From: Ananas comosus
Lineage: Eukaryota > Streptophyta > Magnoliopsida > Poales > Bromeliaceae
Direction of reading: 5' to 3'
NCBI RefSeq assembly: GCF_001540865.1
Contig: NC_033635.1
Coordinates: 1,326,916 to 1,390,915, forward strand
Length of the DNA: 64,000 nt
Shown here: one piece after another, positions 28,297 to 38,533 of the stretch
Position numbering within the stretch: the first letter of the stretch is position 1
Layout of the letters: every line of letters begins with the position of its first letter
The notes under the pieces: generated by a model
The model's input: only the letters and a program-made list of their open reading frames with translations
What the model was told of the DNA's origin: nothing
Database searches by the model: none
Made by a program: the position numbers and the translations under genes

Positions 28297-30036
28297 GATA
28301 AGCCTGAAGGAATCGAATAAGCCGGGCCTATCTTATTATTGGCAAACTCATCAAGATTTTGGCTGGTTCAAAAGTCGATTAGACCACTCAAAAGAAAAAA
28401 ACATAAATAAATAAATAATTGGTTGGCTCCAATACAAATTTTGGAATAACTATTTGCAATTTTGAGGAAAAAAAAAAGTACATTGATAGCACATGACTAA
28501 ATCCTATGAAGAAGTTGCAACATAGGCATAGATACCAAGTAGCTTTTAATCAATTGTACTGCATAACACTCCACTCCACTATAGTTAAGTGCTTCCCCCT
28601 CAAGTGATATGATTTTTGGATACCCCAGTACTAGCAACATTCTTTTGCCTAAATGTTTTGTATATATATACACTGTCTCAAAATAATGGAATAGAGCTTC
28701 ATTGGCTCTTATCAAAAGACACTAGAATCACTTTACAAATTACTAAACAAGATAAAGGAAAGTGCAACAAATTCAGCGAATCGTTGAAAGGAGGACAAAG
28801 CATTAAAGAAGAGTGTATAGTACACACATAAGAAGATATGTTTGCGATTTTTTATACTTTTGAAAAAACTACTGCAAGTGTAGCATTACTTTTTATCTCA
28901 AGAGAAATGATACGCCAATAATTTTGACAAGAAGGTCGGATCTTTTTGGAGCCGTGATTGTTTGAAACGGTGGTATAGACCCTGTTCTGGCGATCGAATC
29001 TCACTTCGCCGTGAATTGATCATTGCAGCAACTGTTTCGTTGAAGTGGCGGTGCAGACCCTGCAGCAGCCTCTGAATTTCACCACATTATGAATTTGATT
29101 GGCCTCTTGATAGAGATGCATGTAAAACTGTCGTGATATAACGTCAGGTCCGGCTCAGGTGAAGGCTAAACTAGCAAAATAAATTTGAAGATTTAATCTC
29201 AGTTTATTAGACAGAAAAAATAATTCAAAATACAAATAAAGCGATCTGCGATTTGAGATTGAACCTTCGCAAAGAGCCTAGGTCACTGGGGCTTTTCACT
29301 AGTAGCTGTGGCTAGATGTCAATTGATGGTGGAGGAAGACTTAGCAAGTGGGGCAAAAAGGCAAGTGAGGCTTCTGGGCTTTTTCAATTGAGCACAAGCT
29401 CTAAGTATCCACCTCCATGGGTACAGCTTTTCACAAAGAAGTTGAGCTATCAATAGTCAAGTCCACCACACCACCAGTGTGGTTGGTCCATTAGAGATTA
29501 ATTATTTGGTCCGAGAAAAGTTTATTTGGGGCACAAAAGAAAAAGATAAAAGAAAATTGAAAAATGTGACAGGTAACTTTGCACTAGGTTGGTGCTAGGC
29601 TTGGTGTCGAGCATTGCCCGGTTAGATGCAAGTAACGTAAGCAAGTTCATCCTAGGTTCATCATTGGTATGTTGAATTGAAAATTTGTGATCAAGTCATT
29701 TGATGGTGGTGTTTTGAGGGAGGGCATACCTGGCTGGTAGAACTACACGTAAAAACAACTCTAAATTGAACTTCTAGCTTTGCTTCCAATATACTGATAT
29801 TTTCTTCTCCTATTCGACCAGAAGCTCCCGGCACTCTTGCTTCTACTTCTCAAGTAAAGAAGTAGAAGCAAAATCTTCAAAGTGGAGCATTTACTTTTCG
29901 ACATCAAAAGCTCATTGACCTCCTGCTTCAAACCATTAGGCTCTTTGTTGTCAAATTCCTAACTTTTCCTTGCTGAATAGGGAAGTTTTTCAGAATCTTC
30001 GCTAAATTTGCACTATAGCAAAAAAAAAAGAAAAAG

Positions 30037-30089
<53 letters not shown>

Positions 30090-31463
30090 TGAAGAATTTT
30101 CAAGGGCTGAGGATTAAAATTAGGTAAGGAGTCTAAAATGCACCTTCCACTAACAATATCAAAGTAACTTGAACTGTTAAGGTACTAATCACTTTTCTAA
30201 AAGGCAAAAGTAGACACACACCAAAGGGGGATAATCAACATGGAAGAAGTTCATAAGGCGAAAACATTGTCCCCACCTTCCCCATCTTTTTGGCCAAGTG
30301 CAGCTATGTACAAGTACAGTTTTACGGCACAAATTCATTTTGTTTAGGCCATGGTGAAAGGTGGTGCGGTAGTATTTAATGGGGAGCTTGAGTGAGGAAC
30401 TATCATATTCTGCAGAAATCATATAGTGAGCTTCTCTAAAGCTTTTATTACCTTTGCCTGTGAATGTAGCCTTAAGCACAATCATGTAGACCTTCTGCTA
30501 GGGATCAAGCTTTTCTGGTGCCTTTGCTTTTACCCTTTTCTTCGTTTTGCTACTTCTGCCCTGTGACAAATAGAGATGAATTGACAGAGCAAAAACAAGA
30601 GAGAAGAAGGACAAAATGATCGATACGCGCATTATCCACGACAGTACAATCAAGTCCCATAAACTTCCTAACTATCTTGGTAAGCAAAATTAATCCATTT
30701 AGTTATTTTTGCTTCATATACACTGAACATGAACATACTGCAACTAATGCACTCAGTTTCTTCAAAAAGACTTAGATTCTATTATCCGACATTGATTGGA
30801 GGCAACTAAACCAGCCATGTTATCAATCAATTGAAAGTATACTAAACTTATTATACAGTATAAACGGCCTTTTTCTGGCGATAGTAACAATTGTAGCACA
30901 TGCGTTCTTCTTTGAACTGCATGAAAAACATTAGCACAACTAAACCGAACAACAATAAATTTGCTAGTTCGAACACTTTATTCCTTCAGTATCCTACTTT
31001 TTAGATTTCAGTTTGACGGAGCACTCCTCCGTACATTAACACAAAATATAGATGTCGCTAGTCATCTGATTAGATAATTCAATCGACAGTTATTATGCTT
31101 CACTTGAAGCTTCGAGTTAACGGACACTAATTTTAGTTACTGCAGAGGATATTCCTGATGATAGAATTAGTTAAAACTTGGTAGAAATGGTCATTTAGAC
31201 AATAGATGATGCACTTACAGAGAATCAATGAAGCAAAGAGTTACACTAATATGAGAAACTGTGATTTAACTAAACAGAAAGTAATTCAAAAGTTACACTT
31301 AATATAAGAATTTGAACACCGAAAAAGCGGCAGCACAATCATCTAGTCAACTTCAACTCGATAGGATGCTGCACAATCCATTACAGAAAAGAGCCATCAT
31401 GGTCCAGATCACATAAAGCAGCAAAGATTGCTCCTATAGAACTTTCAACATTCCTCATGTTGG

Positions 31464-31471
31464 CTATATAT
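31464..31471 (+). promoter_or_regulatory. Probable TATA box of SULTR2
   Basis: CTATATAT about 200 bases before the start codon, predicting transcription from roughly 31495. This places the two upstream ORFs and the miR395 site in the mRNA leader. Confidence 0.5.
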
Positions 31472-31540
31472 CTCTAAACACATCCAATATCCTTTTCAAG
31501 TAATTTCAATTCTGCTCGATTTCAGAGCGCTCTCTCTACC

Positions 31541-31555
31541 ATGAAAGCTATCTAG
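31541..31555 (+). promoter_or_regulatory. Minimal upstream ORF in the SULTR2 leader
   Basis: ATG AAA GCT ATC TAG, a four-codon ORF five bases before the next uORF start. It only matters if the transcript begins upstream, as the TATA position suggests. Confidence 0.4.
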
Positions 31556-31559
31556 TCCC

Positions 31560-31745
31560 ATGCCCGGAGTCTCTTTTATGGTCAAATTCCCACGGAAGAT
31601 TCTCTATCCGACAACCGACTACTTTTTAGGGAACACAGAGAGTTCCCCCAAACACTTCAAAGAGCAATGGACTCCTCAATTGAGTCTACCTCTGCAGCAA
31701 AGAATGCCGATGAAGAATCAAGAAGACGCAGAATGGGTGATATAG
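31560..31745 (+). promoter_or_regulatory. Overlapping out-of-frame upstream ORF (61 codons)
   Basis: Begins at an ATG 107 bases before the SULTR2 start and ends 79 bases inside the SULTR2 reading frame, in a different frame. Ribosomes starting here would bypass the main start, so it could lower SULTR2 translation. The peptide resembles no family I know and a regulatory peptide role is not claimed. Confidence 0.5.
31640..31660 (+). promoter_or_regulatory. miR395 target site in SULTR2 leader
   Basis: GAGTTCCCCCAAACACTTC followed by AA: 20 of 21 bases match the perfect complement of the canonical plant miR395, the one mismatch facing miRNA position 1. SULTR2;1 is an established miR395 target in Arabidopsis, cleaved during sulfate starvation. 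The site ends six bases before the start codon. Confidence 0.88.
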
Positions 31746-34700
31746 TGCTGAACACTCCAGAACCCCCTGCTCTATGGCACGAGATCTCTGTGTCGATAAA
31801 AGAAGAAGTATTTCCTCGAAGCAGCGAGCCCTTCTCGCTTCTCACATGGATTTTATCAGCAGCTCAGGGCCTGTTTCCCGTGCTTCAGTGGGGAAGAAGC
31901 TACAGCTTTAAGTATTTTCGGAGTGACTTCATGGCTGGTTTGACTCTTGCAAGCCTCGGTATTCCACAGGTAATATATTTTTATTTCAAATGTAGTCTTT
32001 CTAAAATCTCTCTTAGTTCATGTTCTAATAATGTTCTTAAAACCATCTGGTAATTTTTTTTTCTATTTTGCAGAGTATTGGATATGCCAATTTAGCTAAA
32101 CTTGATCCTCAATATGGTCTTTGTAAGTTGGTCTTAAACATACTGTATAGTCTTTTACAATAAAACTAACCTTAGCATCGGCTTACTTTTTCTCATGCCA
32201 TAGCATTTTCTTCTATTCTAACTGATGTATCTTATTTTTTCTCAAAGATACAAGTGTTGTACCACCTCTAATCTACTCTGTAATGGGGACTTCAAGAGAT
32301 ATAGCCATTGGCCCTGTTGCTGTTGTATCTCTGCTTCTGTCATCCATGGTTCAGAAAGTAGTCGATCCAACAGCTGATCCTATCGCCTACCGAAAGCTGG
32401 TTTTCACTGCAACACTTTTCACAGGCATATTTCAAGCCTCCTTTGGAATGTTCAGGTAATCCTTATCTTCATATAATACCTTAAATTTTTCATCAAATTT
32501 TACTGATGTTAGTTTGCTTTCTTATTTTCTTCATGTAATTTTTTGTGTTTAGGGTGGTAAATTTTATTTTCTTTTGTGTTTTTTTTTCGTAATGAAATAA
32601 GATAATTTGGTCTCTTCATCTACCTTTTATCCAGGCTGGGTTTTCTTGTGGACTTCCTCTCGCACGCTGCCATCGTTGGCTTCATGGCCGGAGCAGCTAT
32701 TGTGATAGGATTGCAGCAGCTTAAAGGACTACTAGGGATCAATCACTTTACAAACAAAACCAATATAGTTTCTGTCATCAAGGCCGTCTGGGTTGCGCTT
32801 CATCAACCTGTAAGTTACACGAGACCGAAAATGAAAAGAAAATATTTTCCTCCCAACCAATTTTAGCAGAAAATGAAGCTCCAGCTCTCGAAGATTTTCC
32901 TATAAGAACTACTGGTACAGATTTTTTGACTAAAAATAATCAGACTGAAAGTGTTATTGTTTGGTGACGACAGTGGCACTATGGCAATTTTCTCATCGGA
33001 TGTGTGTTCCTTATATTCATCCTCTGTGCAAGATTCATGGTAAGGATACAAAACTCAATTTCCTTGTTAAAGGAAACTTCTGCTCAAATAATTTATTGAG
33101 GCTTAATGCAATTATCACATCATATTCTCAGGCAAGAAGGAACAAGAAGCTATTCTGGCTCTCAGCCATTGCTCCTCTGCTCTCTGTTATCCTGTCAACT
33201 CTTCTAGTCTTTGTTATGAGAGCCGATAAGCATGGTGTTAAAATTATACAACATGTTACTGGAGGACTAAATCCAAGCTCAGTTAAACAGTTACAGCTAC
33301 AAGGACCATATGTGGGGGAGTGTGCTAAGATCGGCCTTGTTTGTGCAGTGATTGCTCTAACGGTACGTCTTCTATTTTTCATGAATTAAAATTAGCTGGT
33401 TATAATTCGTACTCTCAAAAGAGTAACCGCATGTGACATATTTCAGGAGGCTATCGCTGTTGGACGATCTTTCGCCTCAATAAACGGTTACAAACTAGAC
33501 GGAAACAAGGAAATGATAGCGATGGGCTTCATGAACGTCGCTGGATCGTTATCCTCCTGCTATGTTGCCACAGGTATATACACCAAGCACAATTCAGATA
33601 GATCTTTCACAAAAACTAAATAATTATTCAAAAAATTGCATTTAATCTGTACCTTCATAAAAATGTGAAAGCCGAGTAAATGACTTCTGCATAACAACCA
33701 TACGCTTATAACCAAAGTACTCATTCACCAACTTATGGAGCATGGCAAAAAGCTCCTTTAGCTTCTCTTTCATCAAAGGTTGAATCTGTAAACCATAGTC
33801 ATATTTCTCACAATCAAACTAAAATTAGTAATAAAGAAGAAACACACCTTATATTTTGTATTCTACAATTTGCAGGTTCTTTCTCTCGAACGGCTGTAAA
33901 CTTCAGCGCCGGCTGCAAAACGACAGTATCCAATATTGTCATGGCCGTCACAGTGTTTATAGCTTTGCAGCTGCTGACAAGGCTCTTGTACTACACCCCT
34001 GTGACCATACTCGCATCAATTATTCTTTCCGCCCTTCCCGGACTTATTGATGTAAAAGAAGTCTGCAACATCTGGGAAATTGACAAAATGGACTTCCTCA
34101 CTTGTATCGGAGCATTCCTCGGCGTTCTATTTGGATCTGTGGAAATTGGCCTTTCCGCAGCAGTAATTTTCAAACTTTCTGAAAATATAGCCCTCAATAG
34201 ATCAATCAAGTCATTAATATATAACTTAAACCAGCATTACTTGCAGACTAATCATCTAAATTTTACACTGAAAAGCTTATTTAGTAAACTTGCTTAATTG
34301 GGTTCTGCTTGCAGGTGATCATCTCATTTGCGAAGATTATCATTCGGTCAATCCGACCGCATATTGAAATGCTTGGGAGAATACAGGGGACCGACATCTT
34401 CTGCAGCATCAGACAGTATCCGACGGCCGCGCAAACGCAAGGCGTACTGCTGATCCGCATCGACTCGTCCTTTCTTTGCTTCATGAATGCCAATTTCATC
34501 AGAGAAAGGTACGGCGAGTTTGCTTAAAACGAAAGGAAAAGAAAGCTCCACGCTATCCTAAAAACTGCGCGAAAATTTATGACACTCTCAATTCAGGATT
34601 ACGAGATGGGTGATGGAAGAATGCGACCCGAATGATAAGAAGCCCGGAGAGAAGATCCACTCGGTCGTTATCGACATGTCGAGTAAAATTCGCCACGCAA

Positions 34701-35079
34701 CAATATAATGACTAAATTCTCTCTAAACAACAAATCAATCATCTCTAATGGGTCGATTTGGTCGCAGCCGTGATGAACGTAGACACTTCCGGAACCGCAG
34801 CAGTAGGGGAGATGCACAAGGAGCTGCTCTTTCTCGGTATACAGGTGCGCGGAGACGCGGAGTTTAATTACGCAAGAACATCGACAATGAAAAACTCTTA
34901 TATCTTAAACTCTTAAAAATCGTTTGCAGTTAGCTATAGCCAATCCGGGGTGGCAGGCGATTCACAAGATGAAGCGGGCCGGGCTCGTCGAACGCATCGG
35001 AGGAGAGTGGGTGTTCCTGACTGCCGGTGAAGCTGTTAGAGCGTGTCTGGCAGCTAAGGATGCGGCCTGCGGCTGCTGA
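31667..35079 (+). CDS. Low-affinity sulfate transporter, SULTR2-type
   Basis: Twelve exons: 31667-31969, 32074-32122, 32248-32455, 32635-32809, 32974-33039, 33132-33362, 33447-33573, 33876-34162, 34315-34508, 34597-34682, 34768-34844, 34930-35079. They give 650 aa, all in frame. Signatures are '[20 protein letters not shown]', '[21 protein letters not shown]', '[20 protein letters not shown]' and '[23 protein letters not shown]', which match the SHST3/SULTR2;1 low-affinity group better than SULTR3. The STAS domain is at about residues 520-640 ('[11 protein letters not shown]'). Low-affinity SULTR2 carriers load and move sulfate in vascular tissue at the plasma membrane. Exons 2, 3, 4, 5, 7, 8, 10 and 11 have exactly the lengths of their SULTR3 counterparts; exon 6 equals SULTR3 exons 6+7 fused (231 = 114+117). 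The miR395 site supports the subgroup. Start chosen as the first ATG of the family frame. Confidence 0.95.
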
Positions 35080-35177
35080 AAGTGCAGTTTGTGTTCTTCT
35101 TTCAATCCGGTTGATTTCGCAAAAATTGCGCACGCATTATTATTACTCGTGCTACTGTTGTGTGGAATGTATTATGT

Positions 35178-35179
35178 GT

Positions 35180-35223
<44 letters not shown>

Positions 35224-35224
35224 T
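35178..35224 (+). repeat. (ATG)n trinucleotide repeat in SULTR2 3' flank
   Basis: An uninterrupted run of about 15 ATG/GAT units roughly 100 bases after the stop codon, most likely inside the 3' untranslated region. Confidence 0.8.
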
Positions 35225-35319
35225 CAACATCTTCGAACTCGGTGGCTTTTGCTATGAACTGTGGAACATGTTTTTCATGTGGTATAATATAGTATGGAGA
35301 AATTCAACTATGAAACCCT

Positions 35320-35690
35320 AAGATTTTGTTTAGATGTGGGAAATTGGAGGATACCTGGAGGGGAGGAGATCCGACGGTGGAGAACGAGCGCCGGAGATGG
35401 AGGAGGGGAGGAGCGGCGCATCGAGCGTCGGCGGAGGCGACGACGAGGGAGAAGTAGAGCAACGCGGCGGTTTGATTTGATACAGTGGTGATTAACAACA
35501 AGGTGAACGAAAGTCGGTGGCGAATTTCGTTATTTGGTGGTTAAGCGTGGGATACATTTGAAATGGAATTCGGCAACGACAAATTCGTCCCTGCCGACTG
35601 TTGGTATAACTCTTTTAGCTGAAGTCGGTAACGAGACAAAGTCTTTTGCCGGCTTAAGTCAAGTAATATATTTGGGTACCAAAAAAAAAA
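35320..35690. mobile_element. Possible CACTA-type subterminal sequence
   Basis: A GC-rich purine stretch is followed by repeated short motifs of the kind 'GTCGGTGGCGAATTTCG', 'TTCGGCAACGAC', 'GTCGGTAACGAGAC' and 'TTTGCCGGC'. Similar motifs recur at 53250-53460. Such arrays are common near the ends of plant CACTA elements. No CACTA terminus, target duplication or transposase was found. Confidence 0.3.
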
Positions 35691-36613
35691 AAAAAACTGA
35701 TCTTTAGTCGTGCCCTAAAGCTTTTACATTCGATTTTCAACCTTTCAAACTTTTCAAAATAGTTCTATTTAGTTCATATTCTGCGGTAAAATCTAGTGTG
35801 TACATCTAGTTGATCCATAACTTATGTACTAGAATTTATTAACCCTTTAACTATTTAATTGTCTAATTTTTAAGTAGAAAAAAGAATGTGAGATCAATTT
35901 AAGAACTAATGGATCTGTCGTGTACGGACAAAGGCTTCATATTCCACTGGCTTAAATTCATAAGCTGTGCTGGTGTTCATGTTCGTGTTTGGTAATTATG
36001 TTAGTCTTGTTACTTTACGGATTAAGAAACTTAAATGTTTAAAATTATTTTTAGTGTGAGCGTATTATATTGTGTTATATGATGTTATCTGTAAGTAAAA
36101 TGAAGCAATATAATATCAATTTATAATTTCTTTATTTGATTCTATTTTGAATTATATTTCATGTCCTGTCCGAAATTGCATGTACCAAAACTTTAGCAAT
36201 TATGGGGGTAGTAATAAAAGTAAAATATTTTTGGACAAATTATAGGACATTATTTTAAAAAATAATTTATTTTACACATCTTCCAAACACATACCTTTTA
36301 ATATAATTCGGTAGTGCTTAAAGATTTAGGCAAAAAAAAAATATATCCAAAGATAAAAAATAAAAAAAAAAGGTAACTCTGGAGTCCTTTGATAAACAAT
36401 AAATTTGTAACTACAATATTTTGGAGGGCCAAATTCCGAAATTTAGCTTTATACTTGAAGTCGGTGCTGGGAAGGAGTGCATTGCCGGGTTCAGAGCGAG
36501 GCGAATATCGTATGCGGTTACAACGTACGCGACCCGATCTGAACCGTATACGATACGTCTCTACTCCTACCACGGATTATTTAAATATTTACTCAATTAA
36601 TTTATTTATTTAG
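35691..36613. other. AT-rich spacer
   Basis: No gene recognised. 'GTGTTTGG' near 35987 and 'CCAAACAC' near 36284 might be ends of a small element, but the arms are too short to call. Confidence 0.4.
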
Positions 36614-36622
36614 TTATATAAA
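36614..36622 (+). promoter_or_regulatory. Probable TATA box of the DFRP-C-like gene
   Basis: TATATAAAA, 56-64 bases before the start codon. The leader would be short. Confidence 0.5.
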
Positions 36623-36677
36623 ACTTCTTCATTTTTTGGTTTCCTGTATTTCGTGTTCTCGGCGGCGTTGAACTGCG

Positions 36678-37273
36678 ATGGGTGCGGAGGCGGATCTGAA
36701 GCAGGAGAGGGGGAGCGGGGAAGAAGCTCTTGCGCCGCGTCCCATGACGCAGGCCCAATTCCTCTCCTGGAAACGCCAAAAGGTTTTGAATTTTTCTTTA
36801 TCTGATTATGCAATGTTACATAATCCAAAATACCATGTTCACCACATGTAATTGAACAAATTATTGTAGATTTTTTTTTTGGTTTTTTGAGAGATGTATT
36901 GAACTGGAATTTGAGGTAGCCGTTGGAGGATGAGATTTGTCAGTTTCTTCTAAAATATTCTGATTTGTCTCTATTAGCTAGGTCTTTTTTTTTTTTTTTT
37001 TTTTTTTGGTAGATTCTTATGGATCTGTAAATAATTTGTCTTTAATGCAATATTTCAATCTATTTTAATGTGTTAACAATGAGTTACTCCAGTAGTTCAA
37101 TCAAGTTATACTGCTTTGTGTGTGTGTGTTTTATGCAGGATGCTGAAGCGTCGGCGAGAAAAGCTGAAGCAGCTCAGAAACGTGCCGAAGATATTGCTGC
37201 TGGAACAGCGCAAATGAACGGCCGTGAGCTTTTCATCCACGAGCCGTGGGTGTTCGACAACGATCGTTATTGA
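36678..37273 (+). CDS. Small DFRP-C-like protein (ZC3H15/DFRP family C-terminal region)
   Basis: Two exons, 36678-36782 and 37139-37273, encode 79 aa. The core is 'MTQAQFLSWKRQK', an Ala/Lys/Glu helix, then 'MNGRELFIHEPWVFDND'. This pattern (F..WK..K, then GRE.F...P) is shared with the C-terminal region of DRG-family regulatory proteins such as ZC3H15, which stabilise DRG GTPases bound to ribosomes. The N-terminal CCCH zinc fingers of the full-length family are absent, and the exon before the start shows no room for them, so this is the short plant form rather than an obvious truncation. The splice junction is phase 0 with clean GT and AG. Binding to DRG is inferred from resemblance only. Confidence 0.72.
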
Positions 37274-38533
37274 TGCGGCTGATGTAAGAAAAAAAATCAA
37301 ATATAAGGTGAATCTGATTGAAAGAGTGCGATTTGTGTGAATTCGTTATTTTCTACGTAGTGTACTTTTCGCAAATGTTGTTTATCATCTCTAGAGAACT
37401 AGTTGCATCTCAAATTCTTCAGGAGGATGTGTGGAATCAGCACTTTTTACTTCTAGTCTAAGCTGTTCTACTTGGTTGATTACTCGTTTCATAATTTTGC
37501 ATCTTTTTCTCTCATCCTTTTAATTTGTTTGAGTAGTGGCATTGGTGATGACAAATCGTGGTGAAATTGAGACCCAAATTAAAGAAGTTATGTATTTTCT
37601 CAACTGTTGTAGGAGATTTGCTCGAAAGTGAAGTTCTTATGTATGATAAGGAGACAGTAAGATATGGTGTTTCTTATTTGGTAGATTCACCAAAAATCTC
37701 TCTGAAGAAGCCTCACTTGTTTGGTAGATATGGTGTTTCTTATTTGGTGCTTCTTCAAAGAGTTATTTGGTAGATTCACCAAAAATCTCTCTGAAGAAGC
37801 CTCACTTGTTTGGTAGATATGGTGTTTCTTATTTGGTGCTTCTTCAAAGAGATTTTTGGTGAACCTACCAAAAATGTCCACGTTGATTAGGTTGTTGTAA
37901 GCCTCACCCTGCTTGCCATATTACCCTCTTACTAGAATCGAAGAAAACACTGTTAGAGATATTTGTGCATAAAAGTTACTCCAAATTTCTTGTTAAGGGG
38001 GTGTTTGGTTCCCTAGAATATATCTTAGTGGAGACTTTTTTGGCTAGGAAAGTATTTTCCTTCCGTTTGGTTTCCAAGAAAAGTAGTTTTCTTGAAAAAG
38101 TTTTTTTTTCCAAATGCTATGGAAAAGTCTCTTTTTCGTTTTCTGAATTTTTTTTTATTCAGAAAAGAAAACTATGGGAATGGTGTTTTCCGTGGAAAAC
38201 TTTTTTCTCAAGAAAATAGTTTTCCTTGATGTTCCGATGGACTGAATACTCCTGAACTAAAAATTGGAAATCACATAGACTTGAATTTGTACAAAGGTAT
38301 GCAAAAACTTCCGCTGTTCTGCTATCAAACGGCAGTTGCAAATATGAAGCTTTAATATTTCAGATGTCATAGAACCTGCAACGGTGCATTTTCCAGCTAG
38401 CAAGTGTTTCTAGGAAAGCAGTTCCTGCTAGAATAAAGCTATGTCTGTAAAGGGAAAACTTAAAGGAACCATCCTCATGAAAATGAACCTTATTATGGCA
38501 TCTCTGACATGATCAATATGTAGCTCTTGTTTT
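37274..38533. other. Spacer between DFRP-C-like and MADS genes
   Basis: Holds the 3' flanks of both genes, the repeat cluster at 37660-37875, and T-rich sequence from 37998 with a transposon-like 'GGGGGTGTTTGGTTCC' start but no matching right end. No other gene recognised. Confidence 0.45.
37660..37875. repeat. 89-bp tandem duplication with internal inverted repeats
   Basis: A unit starting 'TTATTTGGTAGATTCACC' occurs at 37674 and again at 37763. Each unit contains 'ACCAAAAATCTCTCTGAAG' and, further on, its near reverse complement 'CTTCTTCAAAGAGATTTTTGG'-type sequence, so the transcript or single strand could fold into nested hairpins. Confidence 0.75.

Larger units (their letters stand above)
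24973..31463. other. Long intergenic region between the two divergent sulfate transporter genes
   Basis: 6.5 kb without a convincing gene. It contains poly-A (25684-25715, 28251-28294), (TA)n (26040-26071), and (GA)n (26820-26839, 30043-30086) tracts, plus an inverted-repeat element with LINE-like sequence (27637-28166). The 98-codon minus-strand ORF at 30189-30485 has no recognised family and no flanking splice logic. Confidence 0.5.

Noticed and set aside
30189..30485. 98-codon minus-strand ORF
   Set aside because: No recognisable motif, splice partner or promoter; may be an old fragment, but nothing supports a gene.
37998..38220. MITE beginning GGGGGTGTTTGGTTCC
   Set aside because: The left end looks right, but no reverse-complement right end was found within several hundred bases.
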